Part shown: positions 11,587 to 19,047 of the stretch, in pieces
Layout of the letters: each line of letters starts with the position of its first letter
Numbering within the stretch: the stretch's first letter is position 1
NCBI RefSeq assembly: GCF_000241955.1
Contig: NC_016818.1
Span: forward strand, 744,001 to 808,000
From: Rahnella aquatilis CIP 78.65 = ATCC 33071
GTDB taxonomy: Bacteria; Pseudomonadota; Gammaproteobacteria; Enterobacterales; Enterobacteriaceae
Length of the DNA: 64,000 nucleotides
Reading direction: 5' to 3'
Translations under genes and position numbers: made by a program
The notes under the pieces: model-generated
What the model was told of the DNA's origin: nothing
Seen by the model: the letters and a program-made list of their open reading frames with translations, nothing else
Databases searched by the model: none

Positions 11587-12315
11587 ATGAAACAAAATTT
11601 AATTAAATGCACTCTGGCTGTATTACTCGCTGCGGGATTTTGCCAATCTGCTAATGCAGATTTAGTTCTTTCAGGGACTCGCGTTATATTTCCGGCAGAG
11701 AAAAAAGATGTCACAGTACAACTGACGAATAAGGGAACTCATCCTTTATTAGCACAATCATGGATAGATGCCGGTGACCCATCTGCTCGCCCGGAGTCTG
11801 TAGATGTCCCTTTCTATTTGACACCACCCGTTTCGCGAATCGATCCGGAAAAAGGCCAGACGCTGCGTATTGTTTATAATCAGCCAAAACTACCCAAAGA
11901 TCGTGAAAGTGTCTTTTGGTTAAACGTATTAGAAATTCCTGCAAAAGCCAAGAAAGGTGAAAGCAGTGAAGTGGATAATACTTTACAACTTGCATTCCGT
12001 ACCCGCGTAAAAATATTTTATCGTCCGACGGGTTTAAAATCCCAGCCGAATCTTGCTGCGAAAGATGTTATCTGGAGCAAAGTCGGGACGAATAAGATTA
12101 AAGCTAATAACCCTACGCCATATTACATTTCTTACTCAGCAGTTAACTTAAGTTCTGGTGCTAAGAAAGTGGAGTTAGGTGATGCGATGTTAGCGCCTTT
12201 TAGCACGACAGAGTTACAATCCAAACAAAATATTAATGAAAATTCATGGGCAATAAATTACGCATTCATTAATGATTACGGTGGTTCGGAAAACGGCAAT
12301 GCAGCGCTTAAATAA
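11587..12315 (+). CDS. Periplasmic fimbrial chaperone (PapD/FimC type)
   Basis: A 242-residue two-domain immunoglobulin-like chaperone that caps pilin subunits and hands them to the usher. A signal peptide ends near residue 25 (SANA). It contains the chaperone signature LPKDRESVFWLNVLEIP around residues 101-117 and the upstream TPPVSRIDPEKGQTLRI segment. The loop before the G1 strand region is short, suggesting the FGS class. The only chaperone gene in the cluster must serve all six pilin-like products. Confidence 0.93.
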   Translation: MKQNLIKCTLAVLLAAGFCQSANADLVLSGTRVIFPAEKKDVTVQLTNKGTHPLLAQSWIDAGDPSARPESVDVPFYLTPPVSRIDPEKGQTLRIVYNQPKLPKDRESVFWLNVLEIPAKAKKGESSEVDNTLQLAFRTRVKIFYRPTGLKSQPNLAAKDVIWSKVGTNKIKANNPTPYYISYSAVNLSSGAKKVELGDAMLAPFSTTELQSKQNINENSWAINYAFINDYGGSENGNAALK

Positions 12316-12375
12316 ATCAGTTACTTTTATTCTAATGAAGTGATTTCCTATACGTAGGTTTTCAGGTGTTTTTAC

Positions 12376-14967
12376 ATGTCTAGAATGAAGCTTTCATTAT
12401 TAACTCTTTCTGTATTTGTCGCATGCAATAGCGTTTATGCTGCAGATATTAGTGAACAACAACCCATTTTAACAACGGATGTACAAGATAATAAAAAAGG
12501 AGAAAGTGAGGGTGTTGAGTTCAATGAAGGTTTCTTAAGTGGTTATGGCATTGACATTTCAAAATTCAACGAAGGTAATCCGGTTATTCCCGGACATTAT
12601 ATTGTCCGTTTCATCACCAATGATGTTGATAAAGGTGATAAAGCTGTCGATTTTATTGATACCAATAAAGATGGTGTTGGTGACGCCTGTTTAACGCCAG
12701 TTCTGTTAAAGCAGGCAGGGATAAAAGATGCTGGCTGGGATAAAGATACCGATCAGGAAGAAACCGACGAAAAACGCTGCGTTGATCTGAAAAAATATAT
12801 TCCTACTGCGCGCTGGAATTTAGACGTCAACACGCAAACCTTCAGGCTTGATGTCCCTCAGGTTAATACCTTTGTGTCTGAAGATGGCACGGTAGATCCT
12901 GAGCTTTGGCAGAATGGCATTAATGCTGTGCTGCTGGATTATAACTTTAATGCTTACTCAACTAAAAATGACGCCGAAACTTCACGTACGGTAAGCGGGA
13001 ACTATAACGGTGGGATTAATCTTGGTGCCTGGCGTTTTCGTACCAATGCCTATTCTAACTGGAGTGAAGAGAGCGGCAGCACTTTCGATACCGGTGACTA
13101 CTATCTCGAACGTGACATTGCCTTCTTACGTGGCCAGGTCCGGCTCGGTAATGCTTACAGCGATGGTCAGCTTTTCGACTCATTTAATGTTAATGGTTTC
13201 ACTCTCAAAAGTGATGACCGTATGTTGCCTTTTTCGCAACAGGGTTTTTTCCCGGTGATCCGGGGTGTGGCGGAAAGCAACGCTAAAGTTAAAGTGAAGC
13301 AGAACGACTATGTTATCTATGAAACCACTGTACCACCCGGTGCATTTGAATTTTCGAATATCCGCTCGGGAAACGTTGGCACAGATATCCAGGTTGAAGT
13401 GACCGAAGCCGATGGCAGGGTTAAGACATTCGTTGTTCCTTATTCCACATCGAGTCAGATGTTACGCCCTGGCGTATTTCGTTATAACTTCACCGTCGGT
13501 GAATATGATGCCGGGAGCACATACAGTGATAAGCCTTTAGTTGCGCAGGGAACCTGGCAGCAAGGGTTAAGTAATACCATTACTGCCTATGGCGGTTTGC
13601 AAGGGACAGAAAGTTACTGGGCTGCTGTTGTCGGTGGCACGCTGAATACGTCAATTGGGGCATTTTCTTTTGATGTTACAAACTCTAATACGCAAATCCC
13701 CACAGATAAAACCTATAACGGGCAAAGCTATGAATTGAGTTATGACCAGTTTATTGATGCGACTAAAACGAATTTCCAGCTGGCTGCTTATCGCTATTCA
13801 ACCAGCGGTTACTTTAGCTTAAGCGATGCAATGGATTATATCTATGATGACAATATAGATGATTTGTCTCAGTTAAGCCGTTCGCGCAATAAGTTCCAGC
13901 TCAATATCAGTCAGGCATTACCACAAGGTTATGGTTCTCTCTATCTGAACGGCAGTATTGAAGATTATTGGGATGCAGAAAAAGGGAAAAATACCCAATA
14001 CCAAATGGGCTACAGCAATAACTGGAGCAAAGTCTCCTACAGTATTTCAGCGTCGAAATATTATGATGGAACAGAGGGCAGGTCTGACACCCAACTCTAT
14101 GTCAATTTGTCGATTCCTCTTGACTGGTCTGACGGTAAAAGTACTACGCCACCTGTATTTGACAGCCTGAATGTGGGTTATGGCACCAACAATAAACATG
14201 AAACCAGCACCAATATAGGGGCGAATGGTTACCGGCCAGAAAATGAATTCAGTTACGGTGTTAACGCGTATTACAACACCACCCGGGATGGCGGGCAGGA
14301 TATTTCTTCTGTAAGCGGTAACAGCTCCATCAATACCCGATTCTCACGTCTCGGTGGAACGGCTACCCGGAGTAATGATGGCAACCAGCAAGTGTCGATG
14401 TCGGTAAACGGTGGCCTGGTCGGGCATTCAGGGGGGATCACGTTTGCGCCTGATGTTTCGCTCAACGGGCCAATGGCACTTATTGAGGCAAAAGGGGCGA
14501 GCGGCAGCAAAGTACAGAATGGCAGCGCGAAGGTTGACGGTAACGGTTATGCGTTAGCCACTAACCTTTCCCCTTATATTGAAAATAAGGTCGCGCTGGA
14601 TATCAGCAGCATGGAAGGCGATGCCGAGATGAAGGGCACCATGAGTAATGTTATCCCTCATGATGGTTCTATTGTGCGTGTGAAGTTTGATACGGATGAA
14701 CGGCGCTTTGTGATGTTTGTTGCTAAACGCCAGAAAGATTTTATCCCACTTGGTGCAGATGTTTATAACGAAGCGGGAGAGCACATTGGCAATGCGGCGC
14801 AAGGTGGAAAGTTATTAACCCGTGGTGCCAGCGATAAAGGTGAGCTGACTGTACGCTGGGGTGAGGATGCCGCAAGCAGTTGCCGCGTTTCATATCAATT
14901 ACCGCCCGAGCTTAAAGAAACCAAACCGGGCGAAACGGCCACTGTAGAAGGACTGCTATGTCAGTAA
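12376..14967 (+). CDS. Outer-membrane fimbrial usher (FimD/PapC family)
   Basis: An 863-residue assembly platform. The signal peptide ends near AYA/A at residues 21-23. The N-terminal periplasmic domain begins with the typical VEFNEGFL motif, a central beta-barrel with plug follows, and the C-terminal domains end with a conserved Cys pair (SSCRVSYQLP and the last residues LLC). Length is typical for the family. Its stop overlaps the next pilin gene by 10 bases, indicating one operon. Confidence 0.95.
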   Translation: MSRMKLSLLTLSVFVACNSVYAADISEQQPILTTDVQDNKKGESEGVEFNEGFLSGYGIDISKFNEGNPVIPGHYIVRFITNDVDKGDKAVDFIDTNKDGVGDACLTPVLLKQAGIKDAGWDKDTDQEETDEKRCVDLKKYIPTARWNLDVNTQTFRLDVPQVNTFVSEDGTVDPELWQNGINAVLLDYNFNAYSTKNDAETSRTVSGNYNGGINLGAWRFRTNAYSNWSEESGSTFDTGDYYLERDIAFLRGQVRLGNAYSDGQLFDSFNVNGFTLKSDDRMLPFSQQGFFPVIRGVAESNAKVKVKQNDYVIYETTVPPGAFEFSNIRSGNVGTDIQVEVTEADGRVKTFVVPYSTSSQMLRPGVFRYNFTVGEYDAGSTYSDKPLVAQGTWQQGLSNTITAYGGLQGTESYWAAVVGGTLNTSIGAFSFDVTNSNTQIPTDKTYNGQSYELSYDQFIDATKTNFQLAAYRYSTSGYFSLSDAMDYIYDDNIDDLSQLSRSRNKFQLNISQALPQGYGSLYLNGSIEDYWDAEKGKNTQYQMGYSNNWSKVSYSISASKYYDGTEGRSDTQLYVNLSIPLDWSDGKSTTPPVFDSLNVGYGTNNKHETSTNIGANGYRPENEFSYGVNAYYNTTRDGGQDISSVSGNSSINTRFSRLGGTATRSNDGNQQVSMSVNGGLVGHSGGITFAPDVSLNGPMALIEAKGASGSKVQNGSAKVDGNGYALATNLSPYIENKVALDISSMEGDAEMKGTMSNVIPHDGSIVRVKFDTDERRFVMFVAKRQKDFIPLGADVYNEAGEHIGNAAQGGKLLTRGASDKGELTVRWGEDAASSCRVSYQLPPELKETKPGETATVEGLLCQ

Positions 14968-15530
14968 TCAGCGCATCAATTTTAAAAAAGATGACTCATA
15001 CTTTGGGCGGGCTGATGTTGATGTCAGCATTTCCTGGCCATGCAGCCTCATTGAATATGGAATTTAAGGCAAGGCTGGTGGCAGAGACGTGCACTTTTGC
15101 GGCCACGTCCAAAACCTTTGCCTTTGGTAACGTTTATCCGCAAGAAATATTGCAGGAAACCAAATTCGTGACCCAGGACATTGCCGTAAGCAGTTGTACC
15201 GGGTCGCCGCAAAATATGCAGTTTTATCTCACGCCCATCACGGGAACGAGTAACAGTGCAACGACGCGTAATTTACTGGTACCTCCCGGGAAAAGTTATG
15301 GCATAGAAACGACGCTGAGTATTCTTAATGGTTCTAATCAGCAGCAGGGAAATATTATTTATCTTCCCTTCGAACCCACGAGTGCCGTGAGTATTACCAA
15401 TCAGTCAATGGTTGGGAAAAAGATCCGGCTGACAGCGGGTCTCGTTCCTGTTCCCGGGAAAACAAGCGGTGCAGACTTTGAAGTTGGCGCTTTTTCTGCC
15501 GTTGCCACTTTAAATATTGTTTATTTTTAG
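14958..15530 (+). CDS. Minor fimbrial subunit 1
   Basis: A 190-residue pilin-like protein with a signal peptide (to about GHA/A, residue 29-30), the Cys pair (ETCTF and SSCTG) and a C-terminal strand ending NIVYF with a penultimate Tyr. It starts inside the end of the usher gene. Probably a tip or adaptor subunit; the exact role is not visible. Confidence 0.83.
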   Translation: MSVISASILKKMTHTLGGLMLMSAFPGHAASLNMEFKARLVAETCTFAATSKTFAFGNVYPQEILQETKFVTQDIAVSSCTGSPQNMQFYLTPITGTSNSATTRNLLVPPGKSYGIETTLSILNGSNQQQGNIIYLPFEPTSAVSITNQSMVGKKIRLTAGLVPVPGKTSGADFEVGAFSAVATLNIVYF

Positions 15531-15540
15531 AGGGCAACCT

Positions 15541-16119
15541 ATGACAAGAATAACACCATTGCTGATATTCACCCTGCTTACTGCAGTCTTATCATCGGCA
15601 AAATTAATGGCAGATGATGCGGGTAATCAACTCCAGATGACATTTGGTGGCAGAGTGAATATATCCACCTGCCGTGTCATTATTCCTGAGAAAATTGTGG
15701 TCATGCCAAGTGCGCTGATCGCGGATTTTTCGCCTCTGAAAACTGGTGATTTATTCGCAGAAAGGGAATTCAGTGTCAGCGTTGCTGACTGTAACGGTGG
15801 TGAAGGTAACATCAATCAGGTTGTTTTATATTTCGAACCCAAAACTGCCACTTATGATGACAAATTCCCGGCATTTAAAAATGATGCAGGCGATGCTGTT
15901 CAACCCAGAGCAACCGGAATTGGCGCTGTCATTACTGACGAGCGGGACGACAGAAATGTGACCGGGAACGATCAGAAGCCTGTCGCCATGACGTATGACA
16001 CAGAAATAAACCCACTGGGTTCTGAATATAAATTTATTGCACGTTACATCAAAACATCCACCACAGTGACTTCCGGCTATTTTTCTTCAGATGTCATTAT
16101 TACAGCAACGTACCAGTAG
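15541..16119 (+). CDS. Minor fimbrial subunit 2
   Basis: A 192-residue pilin-like protein. A signal peptide (MTRITPLLIFTLL onward, about 24 residues) is followed by the Cys pair (ISTCRV and VADCNG) and a C-terminal strand ending ITATYQ with a penultimate Tyr. ATG at 15541, behind GAGGGC, is preferred to an upstream in-frame start inside the previous gene. Its shape resembles the major subunit (a similar PSxLIADxxxxxxGDL segment occurs in both), so it may be a shaft-like or terminating subunit. Confidence 0.83.
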   Translation: MTRITPLLIFTLLTAVLSSAKLMADDAGNQLQMTFGGRVNISTCRVIIPEKIVVMPSALIADFSPLKTGDLFAEREFSVSVADCNGGEGNINQVVLYFEPKTATYDDKFPAFKNDAGDAVQPRATGIGAVITDERDDRNVTGNDQKPVAMTYDTEINPLGSEYKFIARYIKTSTTVTSGYFSSDVIITATYQ

Positions 16120-16144
16120 CAGGAATTTTGAAATCGAGAACGAT

Positions 16145-16756
16145 ATGAAAATAAAACATCATTTTTACTTTTTACCTCTTGTTATTGCGGGCGTTGTGCC
16201 TTTGTCAGTACAGGCGGCAAGTACTGGCCTGAACCTGACCGTAAATGCCACAATCCAGCCCGGCACCTGTTATTTTAATACCTCAGCCTTGACGTTTGAT
16301 TTTGGTACGGTCTATCCGGCGAATATTGCCAGCTCAGATCCGACCTTGCGCCCGGCATCCGACGATAAAACTATTACCTCAGTGGCTCAAACTTCCGGAG
16401 ATAATAGTACGCGCCATCTGGCATGTGACCCCAGCGCGGCAGTCATGAAATTTAATATTGATGCACAGGGGCACTCGGCATTAGGGGCAGATAATAAAGA
16501 CATTATCACATTGTTTGCAGATCCCGGACAAACAGGCGCTGCCGCTGCAGGGTTTGGTATCACCGTTTATAAAGTTGATACAGTGAATTCTTCACAAAGT
16601 GAAACCCCGATTATGCTGGGTCAGGACACGGATATGGGCACGCCCGGTAATTTTATTTTGCGAGCCAGACTTGTGCCACTGAATGGCAATCTGGGAAAAG
16701 ATATTACGGGTGGCTATATTCATGCGCAGGCTACATTAGATATCAGCTATCAGTAA
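16145..16756 (+). CDS. Minor fimbrial subunit 3
   Basis: A 203-residue pilin-like protein. The signal peptide ends near VQA/A (residue 25). It shows PGTCYF and LACDPS as the disulfide pair, a DFGTVYP motif typical of pilins, and ends LDISYQ with a penultimate Tyr. ATG at 16145 gives a proper signal peptide; a start at 16091 would add a stretch overlapping the previous gene. Confidence 0.83.
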   Translation: MKIKHHFYFLPLVIAGVVPLSVQAASTGLNLTVNATIQPGTCYFNTSALTFDFGTVYPANIASSDPTLRPASDDKTITSVAQTSGDNSTRHLACDPSAAVMKFNIDAQGHSALGADNKDIITLFADPGQTGAAAAGFGITVYKVDTVNSSQSETPIMLGQDTDMGTPGNFILRARLVPLNGNLGKDITGGYIHAQATLDISYQ

Positions 16757-16771
16757 TAACAGGTATTGAAC

Positions 16772-17491
16772 ATGAAAATTAAATTACTCACTCTTTCTCT
16801 GGTCTTGTTTGTTCACGCAGCATGCGCCGGGGATGGTATTAAAACGATTGATTTAAACTTTACCGGAACGGTGATCCAACCTTCTTGTATGATCACATTT
16901 CAGAATGGCGGGTCAACTCAAAATGTTAATTTTGGTGCTGTCAATGTTTCTGATATCCGTTATTTTAAGAATAATGAGGTCGACAATATGTATACCTATT
17001 CCAAGACAATCGACTCCCCATTATTTGGCATAAAAATCAGGGGTTGCCTGCCAGGTAATATCAGTACAGACAGCAGTGGCAAGCAGTTTACCCTGTCTAT
17101 TGCGGCAGGTGCAGGTTCTCAATGGATATCAAGTTCAGCTGATAATCAAAATTATATGGGCGGCGGGCTTTCGCCGACCTCCGGTGCGACTGATTACGCC
17201 GCGAAAGTACTGGTGCCCGCCACGTTCCCGGCACAAGTCTCACCCACGTCCTGGAAAACACTCACGGCCTCGGGGATAAACGGACGTAATTACCCTGATG
17301 AAGGCAATATGGGGGTGATCAGCGATATGCCGATTGCCTTCAGTGACCTGATTACGTCAGGGACGGGCAGTGATCAGAGCTGGGAATTACCGATGAAAGT
17401 TGCACTGGGGATGGCGGGTGCCGGTTCCGGTTCCGGAGAAAATGCCGGGGCATTTAGTGTGTCGGCGATCCTGACGGTGTCCTATTTTTAA
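16772..17491 (+). CDS. Minor fimbrial subunit 4
   Basis: A 239-residue pilin-like protein with a signal peptide to about ACA/G (residue 19-20). The Cys pair is in QPSCMI and RGCLPG, and the C-terminal strand ends LTVSYF with a penultimate Tyr. It is longer than the other minor subunits because of a Gly/Ser-rich middle part (about residues 110-150 and 205-220). Possibly the adaptor next to the adhesin, judging only by gene order. Confidence 0.82.
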   Translation: MKIKLLTLSLVLFVHAACAGDGIKTIDLNFTGTVIQPSCMITFQNGGSTQNVNFGAVNVSDIRYFKNNEVDNMYTYSKTIDSPLFGIKIRGCLPGNISTDSSGKQFTLSIAAGAGSQWISSSADNQNYMGGGLSPTSGATDYAAKVLVPATFPAQVSPTSWKTLTASGINGRNYPDEGNMGVISDMPIAFSDLITSGTGSDQSWELPMKVALGMAGAGSGSGENAGAFSVSAILTVSYF

Positions 17492-17502
17492 TGTTTTTAA
17501 GA

Positions 17503-17529
17503 ATGCCAGCCAAAATTTGAGGCTGGCAT
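17503..17529 (+). other. Hairpin between the pilins and the adhesin gene
   Basis: Perfect 9-bp inverted repeat ATGCCAGCC / GGCTGGCAT (17503-17511, 17521-17529) in the 99-base gap before the adhesin gene. There is no T run behind it, so it may be an mRNA-stabilising or attenuating hairpin and not a clear terminator. Confidence 0.5.
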
Positions 17530-17590
17530 CCATTAATTTAACCGCGAAAATTATAATTAACGCACGCACAATATTATCCGTGAGAACCCT

Positions 17591-18748
17591 ATGAAATTCC
17601 TCTCTCTGCTGTTGTTTCTTTTTATTGTTGATATACCGCTCTGCCATGCGTATTTAATAACAACTACTGGCGCGACATCAGATACAAAATGTGAATTTGT
17701 TAACGTAGTTAAGGCTCAACAGGTGAGCATAAGGAATATACGGATTGATGCCAGCCAGATTGTCAATTTGGCCAGCGGGCAATACTATGAGCTCCCACAA
17801 ACGTTATCCATGCATCCCGGTAACGAGACCATTGCCTTTGTTGTAAATTGTGATGAATGGGGAAAAAGACTGGAAAAGACTAAACAGACAACGAAAATAA
17901 GCAGTTCAAATACTTACGCCACGATTAAAGAAAGTTCCATCATTGGAGCTTCACAAATTCCGGGCGAACTTAATGGTGATGTCAGTCTTTTTACAACAAA
18001 TATTCCTGGCCTGTTCTATTATTATGAATTTTCGTCCGGATTCTCATATCGCCTTCCCTCTGCTGTAGAAGGAACTGACACACTTTCTATTAAAGAGGAT
18101 TTAAGATCTGATGTATTTGCTGTACTTGTTGTAAATAATGAATTTAGAGGGGTGCCAGAAGGGGCAAGTATCTCTTCAACAGCAGGCCAGACATCTTTTG
18201 ATTGGTATGATGCGAATGTGACGGGGGGGGCTGTTCTCACTAACAGGGTAACTTTAAATACAATACCCCCTGGGGAGATAAAAATAATAGCATCTTGCAA
18301 TTACTCTTTGTCCAACAACGGTATTGTAGATTTTGGTGATCAAAATCTCTCAAAAGTAACCAATAACCGCACGACGACAGTTAAGAAACCCTTAACCCTG
18401 TATATGAGAAATTGCTACGGCGTGAATAAAGTGAAAACTTATATTACCAATGCTACGACGACGCTTGAAAATGGTTTGTTACTGGGAAATACCCAAACAA
18501 GCAATGCCGCTACGAATGTTGCCATCGGCATTAATGTAGCAGCCAGTTCCGCCAAAAATAGTGAAAATAATGGCAGCCCGATGTATATGGATGGCAGTAA
18601 TCCGCTGGAGTGGGAATTGGGTAATGACCATAGTCTTGATGCTATCAGTAAGGAAATCCCGCTGGATGTCTTTTTATTAAAATCAGGTGGTGAACCCACA
18701 AGCGGTGATTTTAAAGCCACCGCTACTATTATGATGGATTTTATCTGA
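17591..18748 (+). CDS. Putative two-domain fimbrial tip adhesin
   Basis: A 385-residue secreted protein with a signal peptide ending near CHA/Y (residue 20). Residues about 21-225 look like a separate N-terminal domain, and residues about 230-385 look like a pilin domain, with the Cys pair SCNYS and RNCYG and a VDFGDQ motif. Being last in the operon and about twice pilin length fits a tip adhesin whose N-terminal domain binds the receptor. Eight consecutive G (18223-18230) encode part of Thr-Gly-Gly at residues 211-213 and lie just before the pilin domain. Receptor specificity cannot be read from the sequence. Confidence 0.75.
   Translation: MKFLSLLLFLFIVDIPLCHAYLITTTGATSDTKCEFVNVVKAQQVSIRNIRIDASQIVNLASGQYYELPQTLSMHPGNETIAFVVNCDEWGKRLEKTKQTTKISSSNTYATIKESSIIGASQIPGELNGDVSLFTTNIPGLFYYYEFSSGFSYRLPSAVEGTDTLSIKEDLRSDVFAVLVVNNEFRGVPEGASISSTAGQTSFDWYDANVTGGAVLTNRVTLNTIPPGEIKIIASCNYSLSNNGIVDFGDQNLSKVTNNRTTTVKKPLTLYMRNCYGVNKVKTYITNATTTLENGLLLGNTQTSNAATNVAIGINVAASSAKNSENNGSPMYMDGSNPLEWELGNDHSLDAISKEIPLDVFLLKSGGEPTSGDFKATATIMMDFI
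18223..18230 (+). repeat. Poly-G tract of eight in the adhesin gene
   Basis: Eight consecutive G inside the adhesin reading frame. Loss or gain of one G would shift the frame before the pilin domain and prevent incorporation into the fimbria. Confidence 0.95.
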
Positions 18749-19047
18749 TCTGTTTTGTGCCGGGCACCCTTACTGTCACAGGTGACTGACACTTAAAAAT
18801 GCTTAATATTACAGTTTATATTTTGAGTGATAAATTTAATTCCCGAAGCGGAATTTTTTAAATTCATATTGAGTTTGTTTATATTGTTGGTTTTGTTTTT
18901 ATCTATCACTCCACATAACAATTGCATAAAATGAATTAAGTGTGAAGATGAATGATTTATTCCTCTGCTAGGGTAGTGACTGTTCCCGGATGACATTATT
19001 TATTCGGGAGTTTCCATACTATATATCCCTCTTTGCGGAGAAGTATT
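18749..19047. other. AT-rich gap between the fimbrial operon and the large unknown gene
   Basis: Just under 300 AT-rich bases. I see no gene. A partial inverted repeat CCCGGA...TCGGGA (about 18986-19012) lies shortly before the ribosome-binding sequence GCGGAG of the next gene; its role is unclear. Confidence 0.5.
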
